Assembly (NCBI GenBank): GCA_900317405.1
Contig: ONGP01000007.1
Span: forward strand, 25,590 to 89,589
Direction: 5' to 3'
From: an uncultured Prevotella sp.
GTDB taxonomy: Bacteria > Bacteroidota > Bacteroidia > Bacteroidales > Bacteroidaceae
Length of the DNA: 64,000 nucleotides
Shown here: one piece after another, positions 55,055 to 63,963 of the stretch
How positions within the stretch are numbered: the first letter of the stretch is position 1
How the letters are laid out: each line of letters starts with the position of its first letter
Translations under genes and position numbers: made by a program
The notes under the pieces: generated by a model
Seen by the model: only the letters and a program-made list of their open reading frames with translations
The model's database searches: none
Told to the model about the DNA's origin: nothing

Positions 55055-56839
55055 GTGACTCCGTTAGAACTATTAGCTCCTGCCAAGAATCTGGCTTGCG
55101 GTATTGCTGCCATCGATCATGGTGCCGATGCCGTATATATCGGAGCACCCAAATTCGGAGCGCGTGCTGCGGTGGGAAACAGCATCGATGACGTTCGCCA
55201 ACTATGCGATTATGCCCATCAGTTTGGAGCAAAGATATACGTCACGCTCAACACTATCGTCTATGATAACGAGCTCGATGAAGTTCATCGCCTCATTGAT
55301 CAGTTGGCCGAGATTGATGTCGATGCGATACTGGTGCAGGATATGGGATTGCTGCAGTTTATGCAGGATAAGCCATTCGAGATTCATGCTTCTACCCAGA
55401 CCGATAACCGTACGGCCGATAAGGTTCGCTGGTTGCAAAAGGTAGGTTTCTCGCGTGCGGTTCTGGCTCGCGAACTTTCTGCCGACGAGATAGCCGAGAT
55501 ACATCGCGAGGTACCCGATATGGAGCTCGAGGTGTTTGTTCATGGTGCATTGTGCGTAAGCTATTCGGGCATCTGTTATGCCTCGCAGCATTGCTTTGGG
55601 CGTAGTGCTAATCGTGGCGAGTGTGCACAGTTCTGCCGCATGCGCTTCTCGCTGGTGGATGCCGATGGGGAAGAGATAGAGCACGAGCGCTATCTGCTTT
55701 CGCTCAAGGATATGAACCAGAGCGAGAATCTAGAGAAGCTTATCCAGGCCGGCGCAGTATCGTTCAAGATCGAGGGCCGACTAAAGGATGTGGCCTACGT
55801 AAAAAACGTCACAGCCGCATATAGCGAACTTCTCAATGCCTTTATCCGCAAGCATCCTGATGAGTATTGTCGCGCATCGAAGGGCCGTTGCGAATATACG
55901 TTTACTCCAAATCTCAAGCGCACGTTCAATCGCGGCTACACCACATATTTCGTAAATGGTCGTCAGCCCGATATCGCATCGTTCGACACGCCTAAAGCCG
56001 TTGGCGAGTTTGTGGGACGAGTCAAGGAGATACGTCACGATTCATTCAATGTAGCAGGCACAGCCAGCTTTGCTAATGGCGACGGATTATGTTTCTTAAA
56101 TGCCGATCGCCAGTTCGAAGGCTTCCGCGCCAACCGCGTGGTGGGCAACAGAATCTATCCGTTCAAGATGCCTGCAGGATTGCGCCCAGGTATGGCGCTC
56201 TATCGCAACAACGATCAGGAGTTCGAGCGAATCCTCTCTAAGCCCAGCGCCACACGAAAGATTCCCGTAAGTATCTCTCTGCGTGCTGTAGATGATGGTT
56301 TCGAGTTGAGTGCTGGCGATGCTAAGGTGCATTTTGCTGCCGAACATCAGCTGGCCCAGAAGTCGCCTCGCGAGAATCTTGTTCGCCAACTCTCCAAACT
56401 TGGCGATACCATATATGAGTGCACACAGGTTGATGTGCCCGAAGACTTCAATTTCTTTATCCCCAACAGCCAACTGTCAGATATGCGTCGCCAACTGATT
56501 GACGCTATGGGGCAGATCAAGCGCGATGTTAAGCGGGCTAGGGTAGTGGGCAATCCTGGAGTCAGTGAACTTAGTTATCAGAATAATATTTCCAACCGCC
56601 AGTCGGCCGCATTCTACGGCACCGACGAACTTTCGACTTATGAACTGAAAGGTGGCGATGGACCTATCATGCAGTGTCGCCATTGTCTGCGATACTCGCT
56701 TGGCTATTGTGTTAAGCGCGGCGGAAAACGTCCCACTTGGCGCGAGCCGCTTTCTCTCGTTTTAGGCGATGGCCGCCGGTTCCGTCTTGAGTTCGATTGT
56801 CAACATTGTCAGATGAATGTCCATGCGTCGACTCGTTAG
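55055..56839 (+). CDS. Peptidase U32-family protein (RlhA/TrhP-type RNA hydroxylation)
   Basis: 594 residues from GTG 55055; TPLELLAPAKNLACGIAAIDHGADAVYIGA is the standard U32 beginning. The diagnostic Cys-rich block is present (CYASQHCFGRSANRGECAQFCR), and the C-terminal part adds a further cysteine cluster (CRHCLRYSLGYC, then CQHCQ). Members such as RlhA and TrhP hydroxylate specific rRNA or tRNA bases in E. coli; the length fits RlhA better than TrhP, but which target applies is not certain. It lies 5 bp after metA and overlaps the next gene by 23 bp. Confidence 0.9.
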   Translation: MTPLELLAPAKNLACGIAAIDHGADAVYIGAPKFGARAAVGNSIDDVRQLCDYAHQFGAKIYVTLNTIVYDNELDEVHRLIDQLAEIDVDAILVQDMGLLQFMQDKPFEIHASTQTDNRTADKVRWLQKVGFSRAVLARELSADEIAEIHREVPDMELEVFVHGALCVSYSGICYASQHCFGRSANRGECAQFCRMRFSLVDADGEEIEHERYLLSLKDMNQSENLEKLIQAGAVSFKIEGRLKDVAYVKNVTAAYSELLNAFIRKHPDEYCRASKGRCEYTFTPNLKRTFNRGYTTYFVNGRQPDIASFDTPKAVGEFVGRVKEIRHDSFNVAGTASFANGDGLCFLNADRQFEGFRANRVVGNRIYPFKMPAGLRPGMALYRNNDQEFERILSKPSATRKIPVSISLRAVDDGFELSAGDAKVHFAAEHQLAQKSPRENLVRQLSKLGDTIYECTQVDVPEDFNFFIPNSQLSDMRRQLIDAMGQIKRDVKRARVVGNPGVSELSYQNNISNRQSAAFYGTDELSTYELKGGDGPIMQCRHCLRYSLGYCVKRGGKRPTWREPLSLVLGDGRRFRLEFDCQHCQMNVHASTR

Positions 56840-57761
56840 CCTTCTGTTCATCTCGCTGTTGCTGTGTGGCTGCTACAATCGCGGCCCCATCACCCCTGAT
56901 GCTTGGGACCTTACAGCCCAGCAGCTCGACTCGATATCGTTCTACACCACCCATCACTATACCCAGAACTACAACTTTGTGGTTACGGGCGACTCGCTTG
57001 TGGTTGTGGCCCAGCAGCCCAACGATATGTCGGTGCCCGATGTGGTAAGTATCGAGCTCGAATCTATCGGCGAGGAGATGAAGAAGGACTCCATCACCAT
57101 CCGCCGTAATGAACACGTGGTGGTGGCCGACATCAAGACCGTTCCTTCTGATAGTATCGATTCTGTTTGGGTAAAGGTGGCGCGCGACCAACTTACCTTC
57201 GGCTGGATACACGAGAACGAACTCCTGTCAAAGGTGTCGCCCGATGATCCTATCAGTCAGTTCATCGATGCATTCTCTAATACCCACCTTCTAGTGTTCT
57301 TGGCCTTCTGCATTCTCACGGGTGCGGCTTATGGTCTGCGCCGACTGATGCGTAAGGGTTGTAAGATTGTGCATTTCGATGATATTCCTTCGTTCTATCC
57401 TACGGCTTTATGCCTGTTGATAGCTTCATCGGCAGTGCTGTATAGCAGCATCCAACTTTTCGGCCCCGAAACCTGGCGCCATTTCTATTATCATCCGTCG
57501 CTCAATCCGTTTGCGCTGCCTTTCTGGCTTGGTGTGTTCATATCGTCGGTATGGGCCATCATCATTCTGGGATTGGCCACTATCGATGATGTATATCACA
57601 GTCTGCCGTTGGCCGATGCGATACTTTATCTCATAGGATTGGGTGCTATTTGCGCTGTGGTATATGTGGTGTTCAGCATCACCACCTTGTATTATATAGG
57701 TTATCCGTTGCTGATAGCATATTTCTATTTCGCTATCAAACGCTTAAAATCTATATCATAA
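56817..57761 (+). CDS. Membrane lipoprotein-like protein of unknown function
   Basis: 314 residues (ATG 56823 is an alternative start). The N-terminus LLFISLLLCGCYN looks like a lipobox. A soluble part of about 130 residues includes VWVKVARDQLTFGWIHENELL, the pattern of a bacterial SH3-like strand region, followed by four or five transmembrane helices (about 157-310). This mix resembles conserved Bacteroidetes proteins without names. It overlaps the U32 gene by 23 bp at its start and hemW by 11 bp at its end (convergent). Confidence 0.7.
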   Translation: MSMRRLVSLLFISLLLCGCYNRGPITPDAWDLTAQQLDSISFYTTHHYTQNYNFVVTGDSLVVVAQQPNDMSVPDVVSIELESIGEEMKKDSITIRRNEHVVVADIKTVPSDSIDSVWVKVARDQLTFGWIHENELLSKVSPDDPISQFIDAFSNTHLLVFLAFCILTGAAYGLRRLMRKGCKIVHFDDIPSFYPTALCLLIASSAVLYSSIQLFGPETWRHFYYHPSLNPFALPFWLGVFISSVWAIIILGLATIDDVYHSLPLADAILYLIGLGAICAVVYVVFSITTLYYIGYPLLIAYFYFAIKRLKSIS

Positions 57762-58857
57762 TCAGGTCGCTCATCACCATGTCGCTAACAAACAGTCCCT
57801 CTTTTGTTAGCGCCAGATGGTTTTCGTTTAGTTTCAGCAGATTTGCATCGATGTGTCGCTGAGCGTTGGCCATACAATATCGGCGCTGCTTTTCCGAAAG
57901 CTTGCTCAAATCCAGTCCGTCGCTGGTCCTCAGCGATACCGTTATCGCGTCGTTATATCTCGTGTCTTCGTCAAGCGTCTCTTCGTCTGATATACGTTCG
58001 CCTCTCTCCATACCCTCTATATAATGGCGGATGTCGGCTACGTTCCAACTGCGTGTTTTTATATCATACGAGTGGGCTGCTGCGCCTACTCCGATATACG
58101 GTACGCCATGCCAGTAGCTGCTGTTGTGGCGGCTGCGATAACCTGGGCGGGCAAAGTTGGAAATCTCGTAGTGCTCATATCCCGCTGATTCCAGTCGCTC
58201 TATCAGCGTGTAGTACATATGTCGCTCCAATTCCTCGTCTATCTCCTGCACCTTGCCTTGCTCCAGCAGTCGGTATAGTGCTGTACCTTCTTCATACATC
58301 AGACAGTAGGTAGATATGTGCTCTACGTCCAGTCGCAGCGCCTCGTCTATATCCGCCTTCCATTCGTCGAGTGTCTGGTTGGGGAATCCGTACATCAGGT
58401 CTATGCTGATGTTATTGAATCCCGCTTGGCGCAAGGCCGATACTGCTGCGGGCACTTGCGATGCGGTATGGCGGCGATGCAGAAACTTCAGTCGCTCGTC
58501 GTCAAACGTCTGAGTGCCCATTGATATGCGGTTGATGGGCAGCTTCTGCAGCATGGCCACAAACTCGCTGGTAACATCATCCGGATTGGCCTCCATCGTT
58601 ATTTCTGCATCAGTTTCCACCTTATTATATATATATATAGTATCAAGTATACGTTTCAGGTGGGTAGGGGATAGCTGGCTTGGTGTGCCTCCGCCCAGAT
58701 ATATGGTGCCGACGGGATCGGCCGATGGTCGCATCTTTATCTCGCTGCAAACGGCGTCGACATACCTGTCGCGAAGCTCCAGCCCCGTGGTAGAATAGAA
58801 GCCGCAGTACACACATCGGCTGCTACAGAATGGTACATGAACATATATTCCTGCCAT
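57751..58857 (-). CDS. hemW: Radical SAM heme chaperone HemW
   Basis: 368 residues. The radical SAM cluster motif CSSRCVYC (Cys11, 15, 18) is preceded by HVPF as in HemW and coproporphyrinogen dehydrogenase HemN. The HemW marker RHNSSYWHGVPYIGVGAAAHS is present, and the C-terminal HemN_C region runs to the end. HemW binds heme and hands it to apoproteins; it is not the porphyrinogen oxidase itself. Normal length for the family. Single-gene unit with its own promoter. Confidence 0.93.
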   Translation of the reverse strand: MAGIYVHVPFCSSRCVYCGFYSTTGLELRDRYVDAVCSEIKMRPSADPVGTIYLGGGTPSQLSPTHLKRILDTIYIYNKVETDAEITMEANPDDVTSEFVAMLQKLPINRISMGTQTFDDERLKFLHRRHTASQVPAAVSALRQAGFNNISIDLMYGFPNQTLDEWKADIDEALRLDVEHISTYCLMYEEGTALYRLLEQGKVQEIDEELERHMYYTLIERLESAGYEHYEISNFARPGYRSRHNSSYWHGVPYIGVGAAAHSYDIKTRSWNVADIRHYIEGMERGERISDEETLDEDTRYNDAITVSLRTSDGLDLSKLSEKQRRYCMANAQRHIDANLLKLNENHLALTKEGLFVSDMVMSDLIMI

Positions 58858-58876
58858 TTTTTCCTTATTTCGCGCA

Positions 58877-58908
58877 CAAAGTTACGATTAAATGAGTAAA
58901 ATACCAAA
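58877..58908 (-). promoter_or_regulatory. Promoter of hemW
   Basis: On the reverse strand TTTG (58908-58905), 20 bp, TAACTTTG (58884-58877). Confidence 0.65.
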
Positions 58909-58942
58909 TTTCATTTGGTTATTTTCGAATGCGAGTAACTTC

Positions 58943-58961
58943 GAGCGGCTATCTGCCGCTC
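58943..58961. repeat. Perfect hairpin in the hemW/EF-G2 divergent region
   Basis: GAGCGGC, loop TATCT, GCCGCTC: a 7-bp GC-rich palindrome midway between two divergent promoters. With no upstream gene to terminate, it is more likely an operator or incidental structure. Confidence 0.4.
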
Positions 58962-58996
58962 AAAATGCTAATTTAGTTTAATATTTGGAAGATTTC

Positions 58997-59028
58997 TTTG
59001 GTATTTTCTCAAAAAATGCCTACTTTAG
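58997..59028 (+). promoter_or_regulatory. Promoter of the EF-G2-like gene
   Basis: TTTG (58997-59000), 20 bp, TACTTTAG (59021-59028), one mismatch to TAnnTTTG, with a leader of about 30 nt. The imperfect -7 box would suit an activated promoter. Confidence 0.5.
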
Positions 59029-59065
59029 TGCCCGATAAAGATTATTCACCTAAAACTGAAAAGAT

Positions 59066-61225
59066 ATGAAGGTATATCAGACTAACGAGATTAAAAACAT
59101 TGCACTCATTGGCAGTGCGGGTAGCGGCAAGACCACTCTTGCCGAAAGTATGCTTTACGAAGCAGGTATCATCAAGCGTCGTGGCTCAGTTGAGCAGAAG
59201 AACACCGTTAGCGATTATTTCCCCGTTGAGCAGGAGTATGGCTACTCGGTGTTTTCTACTGTATTCCATGTAGAGTGGAACAACAAGAAGCTTAACATCA
59301 TCGACTGTCCGGGTTCTGATGACTTCGTAGGCGGATCTATTACCGCTATGAACGTTACCGATCAGGCTGTCATCCTTATCAACGGCCAGTATGGTCCCGA
59401 GGTAGGTACGATGAACGCTTTCCGCAATACAGAGAAGCTTAAGAAGCCAGTAATCTTCCTGGTTAACCAGCTCGACCGCGAGAACTGCGATTTCGATCAG
59501 ATTCTTAATCAACTCAAGGAGGTTTACGGTCCTAACTGTGTTCCCGTTCAGTATCCTATCGCTACAGGTCCTGGATTCAACGCTGTTATCGATGTACTCC
59601 TGATGAAGAAATATTCATGGAAACCCGAAGGTGGTGCTCCTATCATCGAAGAAATCCCAGCCGACCAGCTTGAGAAGGCTAAGGAGATGAAGGCTAAGCT
59701 CGTTGAGGCCGCTGCCGCTGGCGACGACACTCTGATGGAGAAGTTCTTCGAGAGCGAAGACCTGAGCGAGGACGAGATGCGTGAGGGTATCCGCAAGGGT
59801 ATGGTTACACGCAGCATCTATCCTGTATTCTGCGTATGTGCAGGTAAGGACATGGGTGTTCGCCGTCTGATGGAGTTCCTGGGCAATGTTGTTCCATTTG
59901 TAAGCGACATGCCAGTTATTCAGAACGCTGCTGGTCAGGATGTTCCTGCCGATGCTAGCGCACCTACATCACTCTATTTCTTCAAGACTGGTGTCGAGCC
60001 ACATATCGGCGAGGTATCTTACTTCAAGGTAATGAGCGGTGTGGTTAAGAGCGGCGACGATCTTACCAATGCCGATCGCGGTTCTAAGGAGCGCATGGGT
60101 ACCATCTACGCTTGTGCTGGAGCCAACCGTATTCAGGTAGACGAACTTCGTGCCGGCGATATCGGTTGTACCGTTAAACTTAAGGACGTTAAGACTGGTA
60201 ACACCCTGAATGGCAAGGATGTAGAGAATAAGTTCAACTTCATTAAGTATCCTAACTCTAAGTTCTCCCGCGCCATCAAGGCTGTAAACGAGAGCGAGAC
60301 CGAGAAGATGATGACCGCTCTGCAGAAGATGCGTCAGGAGGATCCTACATGGGTTGTTGAGCAGTCTAAGGAGTTGCGCCAGATTATCGTTCATGGTCAG
60401 GGTGAGTTCCACCTGCGCACATTGAAGTGGCGTATGGAGAACAACGAGAAGATCCAGATTGAGTATCTCGAGCCAAAGATTCCATATCGTGAGACTATCA
60501 CCAAGATGGCCCGTGCCGACTATCGTCACAAGAAGCAGTCGGGTGGTGCAGGTCAGTTCGGCGAGGTTCACCTGATTGTAGAGCCTTACACCGAGGGCAT
60601 GCCCGATCCTACATCGTTCAAGATCAACGGTCAGGAGTTTAAGATGAACATCAAGGGTAAGGAGGAAGTTAACCTCGACTGGGGCGGCAAGCTTGTGTTC
60701 ATCAATTCTGTAGTAGGTGGTGCTATCGATATGCGCTTTATGCCAGCCATCCTTAAGGGTGTGATGGAGCGCATGGAGCAGGGCCCACTCACAGGTTCTT
60801 ACGCTCGCGACGTTCGCGTGATTGTTTACGATGGTAAGATGCACCCAGTTGACTCTAACGAGCTTTCGTTCATGCTGGCAGCACGTAATGCCTTCTCGGC
60901 AGCCTTCAAGGAGGCAGGTCCAAAGGTTCTCGAGCCTATCTACGATCTCGAGGTGCTGGTTCCTGGTGACTACATGGGTGATGTAATGAGCGACCTGCAG
61001 GGCCGTCGTGCCATCATCATGGGTATGGACTCAGAGGGTGGTTATCAGAAGCTTAGCGCCAAGATTCCTCTCAAGGAACTCTCTAGCTACTCTATCGCTC
61101 TGAGCTCACTCACTGGTGGTCGTGCATCGTTCTCTACCAGCTTCTCTAGCTACGAGCTTGTGCCCAACGATATCCAGCAGGCACTCATCAAGCAGCACGA
61201 GGAAGAAACCAAGGACGAGGATTAA
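59066..61225 (+). CDS. EF-G2-like elongation factor lacking key GTPase residues
   Basis: 719 residues with the full EF-G layout (G domain, II, III, IV at about 480-600, V). The GTPase motifs are altered: G1 is GSAGSGKTT (16-24), the switch I Thr region reads EYGYSV instead of ERGITI, G3 is DCPGSDDF (80-87) with Ser84 in place of the catalytic His of DTPGHVDF, and G4 is NQLD. Bacteroides has such a paralogue, EF-G2, reported to support translation without GTP hydrolysis during carbon limitation; this gene is very probably its counterpart. Not the main fusA, which is normally beside ribosomal-protein genes. Confidence 0.9.
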   Translation: MKVYQTNEIKNIALIGSAGSGKTTLAESMLYEAGIIKRRGSVEQKNTVSDYFPVEQEYGYSVFSTVFHVEWNNKKLNIIDCPGSDDFVGGSITAMNVTDQAVILINGQYGPEVGTMNAFRNTEKLKKPVIFLVNQLDRENCDFDQILNQLKEVYGPNCVPVQYPIATGPGFNAVIDVLLMKKYSWKPEGGAPIIEEIPADQLEKAKEMKAKLVEAAAAGDDTLMEKFFESEDLSEDEMREGIRKGMVTRSIYPVFCVCAGKDMGVRRLMEFLGNVVPFVSDMPVIQNAAGQDVPADASAPTSLYFFKTGVEPHIGEVSYFKVMSGVVKSGDDLTNADRGSKERMGTIYACAGANRIQVDELRAGDIGCTVKLKDVKTGNTLNGKDVENKFNFIKYPNSKFSRAIKAVNESETEKMMTALQKMRQEDPTWVVEQSKELRQIIVHGQGEFHLRTLKWRMENNEKIQIEYLEPKIPYRETITKMARADYRHKKQSGGAGQFGEVHLIVEPYTEGMPDPTSFKINGQEFKMNIKGKEEVNLDWGGKLVFINSVVGGAIDMRFMPAILKGVMERMEQGPLTGSYARDVRVIVYDGKMHPVDSNELSFMLAARNAFSAAFKEAGPKVLEPIYDLEVLVPGDYMGDVMSDLQGRRAIIMGMDSEGGYQKLSAKIPLKELSSYSIALSSLTGGRASFSTSFSSYELVPNDIQQALIKQHEEETKDED

Positions 61226-61250
61226 TCCCCTCAACCCGATATTTACACAG

Positions 61251-61285
61251 AGTCCCCGCTATTTACGTAGTGGGGATTCTTTTTA
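61251..61285 (+). terminator. Terminator after the EF-G2-like gene
   Basis: AGTCCCCGCTA (61251-61261), loop TTTACG, TAGTGGGGATT (61268-61278), then CTTTTT. An 11-bp stem with two G-U pairs. Confidence 0.88.
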
Positions 61286-61384
61286 TAATTGCATATTTGC
61301 AACTAAAAAATCATAAATCAGTTAAATTTGCAAAATCAGCCGCAAATAATTAACATTTTTGGTGCGTCGAATTAAGAAATAGCT

Positions 61385-61392
61385 TATCTTTG
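61385..61392 (+). promoter_or_regulatory. -7 box for rprX-rprY
   Basis: TATCTTTG, 8 bp before ATG 61401. A TTTG at 61358-61361 is a few bases too far for an ideal -33. Confidence 0.45.
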
Positions 61393-61400
61393 CAATCGTT

Positions 61401-62963
61401 ATGAAGAAAAGAACGATTTGGATTATAGCAATCATAATGGGCCTCTCGTTTGTAAGCCTGCTCTACCTTCAGCTCTCGTACATCAAGGAGATGGCGAAGA
61501 TGAAGAAGGAGCAGTTCGACGAGTCGGTATACCGCAGCCTGTATCAGGCATCGCGCAATCTCGAGATGAACGAGACCAAGCGATACCTCGAGAAGGACCT
61601 TAAGGCTACCGAGCGCAAGGCCTATAAGCAGGACTCTGTGATAGTAGATGGTCTCGACGGTACCATTAAGCACTCTCACCAGTTTGCTGTAGCTGCCGAT
61701 GATGGTACAGTCTATTCCAGCTTCGAGCTCAAGACGTTTGCCATCCGTCCCGCTAACGTGCCCAAGGCAATGATTCTGCGCACCGATAAGAACAGTATCG
61801 CCGAAGCGTCTAAGTCGCTGCAGGAGATTGTGCGCAACCGTTACCAGTATCAGCGTGCACTGCTCGACGAGGTGGTCTACAACATCCTGTATACCGCCAG
61901 TGACAAGCCGCTCAAGGAGCGCATCAACTTCAAGATGCTCGATCAGGACATACGTGTAGAGCTGCTCAACAATGGTATCAACGTGCCTTATCACTTCCGC
62001 GTAGAGACATCCGATGGTCGCGAGGTTTACCGCTGTCCTGAGTACTCGGCCGAAGGCGAGGAGTACTATTACCAGCAGACGCTGTTCAACAACGACCCAT
62101 CGTCGAAGAAGGGAGTAGTAAAAATCCACTTCCCCGACATGAGCTCATACATCTTCTCGAGTGTGCGCTTCATGATTCCGGCTGTGGTGTTCACCGTATT
62201 CCTGCTGCTCACGTTCCTCTTCACCATCGTGGTCATCTTCCGTCAGAAGCGACTCACTGAGATCAAGAACGACTTCATTAATAATATGACCCACGAGCTC
62301 AAGACACCTATCGCATCCATCTCGCTGGCTGCCCAGATGATGAACGACGAGAGCGTAACCAAGTCAGAGCAGATGACCAAGCATCTCAGCGGCGTAATTT
62401 CTGATGAGTCAAAGCGCCTGCGATTCCTCGTAGAGAAGGTACTGCAGATGTCGATGTTCGACAAGAAGAGCATCGTATTCAAGAAGAAGGAGCTCGACCT
62501 CAACGAGATGATCGAGAATATCGCCCAGTCGTTCTCGCTGCGTGTAGAGCATACCGGCGGTAAGATATATACCGAGATTGAGGCTGTCGACTCAGCACTC
62601 TTTGTCGACGAGGTTCACTTCCAAAACGCCATTACCAATCTGATGGACAACGCCGTGAAGTATCGCAAGCCCGAAGAGCCGCTCGATATCTACATCAAGA
62701 CCTGGAACGATAAGGACCGCTTGTGTTTCTCAATCCAGGATACAGGTCAGGGCATCAAGAAGGAGAACGTCAAGAAGATATTCGACAAGTTCTACCGCGT
62801 GCATACCGGCAATGTTCACGACGTGAAAGGTTTCGGACTAGGTCTGGCCTACGTCAAGAAGATCATCAATCTGCACGAGGGCGAGATAAAATGCGAGAGC
62901 GAACTGGGCAAGGGTACCACCTTCACCGTATCGCTGCCCGTGCTAAAAGAAGACGATAAATAA
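61401..62963 (+). CDS. rprX: Sensor histidine kinase, RprX-like
   Basis: 520 residues. Transmembrane helix 1 (about 7-27), a periplasmic sensor of about 230 residues, transmembrane helix 2 (about 257-280), then HisKA with His298 (NNMTHELKTPIASI) and HATPase with NLMDNAVKYR, DTGQGI and GFGLGLAYVK. The N-terminus and overall layout match RprX of Bacteroides, whose pair RprX/RprY was found through altered tetracycline-resistance control and is linked to stress responses in relatives. It is followed 33 bp later by rprY. Confidence 0.9.
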   Translation: MKKRTIWIIAIIMGLSFVSLLYLQLSYIKEMAKMKKEQFDESVYRSLYQASRNLEMNETKRYLEKDLKATERKAYKQDSVIVDGLDGTIKHSHQFAVAADDGTVYSSFELKTFAIRPANVPKAMILRTDKNSIAEASKSLQEIVRNRYQYQRALLDEVVYNILYTASDKPLKERINFKMLDQDIRVELLNNGINVPYHFRVETSDGREVYRCPEYSAEGEEYYYQQTLFNNDPSSKKGVVKIHFPDMSSYIFSSVRFMIPAVVFTVFLLLTFLFTIVVIFRQKRLTEIKNDFINNMTHELKTPIASISLAAQMMNDESVTKSEQMTKHLSGVISDESKRLRFLVEKVLQMSMFDKKSIVFKKKELDLNEMIENIAQSFSLRVEHTGGKIYTEIEAVDSALFVDEVHFQNAITNLMDNAVKYRKPEEPLDIYIKTWNDKDRLCFSIQDTGQGIKKENVKKIFDKFYRVHTGNVHDVKGFGLGLAYVKKIINLHEGEIKCESELGKGTTFTVSLPVLKEDDK

Positions 62964-62996
62964 ACAATAGTATTAACACATAAAACATTAAGAATT

Positions 62997-63707
62997 ATGA
63001 TGGACGACAACAAAGTGAAAATCTTGCTATGCGAGGACGATGAGAACCTCGGCATGCTGCTCCGTGAGTACCTGCAGGCCAAAGGCTTTGTAGCAGAACT
63101 CTGTTCGGATGGTGAGGCTGGCTTCAAGGCTTTCCTCAAGACAAAATTCGACATTTGTGTGCTCGATGTAATGATGCCAAAGAAGGACGGTTTCACCCTG
63201 GCTCAGGAGATCCGTTCGGCCAACACCGACGTGCCCATTATCTTCCTGACAGCTAAGACTCTCAAGGAGGATATCCTCGAGGGATTCAAGCTGGGTGCCG
63301 ACGACTATATCACCAAGCCCTTCTCTATGGAGGAGCTCGTATTCCGTATTGAGGCCATTCTGCGCCGTACCAAGGGCAAGAAGAGCCGCGAGAGTACAGT
63401 TTACCACCTGGGCGAGTTCACATTCGATACCCAGAAGCAGTTGCTGCAGATAGGCGAGAAGCAGACCAAGCTTACCACCAAGGAGAATGAGCTGCTTGCC
63501 CTGCTGTGCAGTCACTCTAACGAGATTCTGCAGCGCGACTTCGCACTGAAGACCATCTGGATCGACGACAACTACTTCAACGCCCGCTCTATGGATGTTT
63601 ACATCACCAAGCTGCGCAAGCACCTCAAGGACGATCCACAGATCGAGATTATCAACATCCACGGCAAGGGTTACAAACTTATCACCCCTGAGGCTGAAGA
63701 GGAGTAA
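62997..63707 (+). CDS. rprY: OmpR-type response regulator, RprY-like
   Basis: 236 residues (ATG 62997; a second ATG follows directly). Receiver with CEDDENLGMLLREYLQAKG, phospho-acceptor Asp57 (ICVLDVMMPKKDG) and Lys in DDYITKPF; winged-helix output domain (about 135-232) with KLTTKENELLALL and ARSMDVYITKLRKHL. The receiver N-terminus is very close to known RprY sequences. Partner of the preceding kinase. Confidence 0.93.
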   Translation: MMDDNKVKILLCEDDENLGMLLREYLQAKGFVAELCSDGEAGFKAFLKTKFDICVLDVMMPKKDGFTLAQEIRSANTDVPIIFLTAKTLKEDILEGFKLGADDYITKPFSMEELVFRIEAILRRTKGKKSRESTVYHLGEFTFDTQKQLLQIGEKQTKLTTKENELLALLCSHSNEILQRDFALKTIWIDDNYFNARSMDVYITKLRKHLKDDPQIEIINIHGKGYKLITPEAEEE

Positions 63708-63710
63708 GCC

Positions 63711-63896
63711 GTGAAGCGTAATCTCATTAATACATATCTGGGAGTAGCACTGGTCATCACTGGTGCTCTCCTTTTGATTGTCAGTTATCTTGTAGGATTC
63801 ACCCGCTATAATCTGGTGCTTCTTACTGGCCTGATAATCATCATTTTAGGTGCTGTGCTCCACGTTCGGCAACAGAAAAAGGGCGAAAAATATTAA
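63711..63896 (+). CDS. Small two-helix membrane protein
   Basis: 61 residues starting with GTG 63711, 3 bp after rprY. It has two transmembrane helices (about 8-28 and 34-52) joined by GFTRYN, and a basic tail (VRQQKKGEKY). Short proteins of this kind are common in Bacteroidetes and unnamed. The close spacing suggests translation coupled to rprY, so it may act with the two-component pair. Confidence 0.65.
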   Translation: MKRNLINTYLGVALVITGALLLIVSYLVGFTRYNLVLLTGLIIIILGAVLHVRQQKKGEKY

Positions 63897-63931
63897 AAAT
63901 CATTAAATAATTGGCAACTGTCAATTCTCAA

Positions 63932-63963
63932 TTGTCAATTCTCGATTATTATTTGTACCTTTG
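63932..63963 (+). promoter_or_regulatory. Promoter for a gene beyond the window
   Basis: TTG (63932-63934), 21 bp, TACCTTTG (63956-63963). Upstream are two near-identical TGTCAATTCTC units (about 63919-63945). The gene served starts after 64000. Confidence 0.5.
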
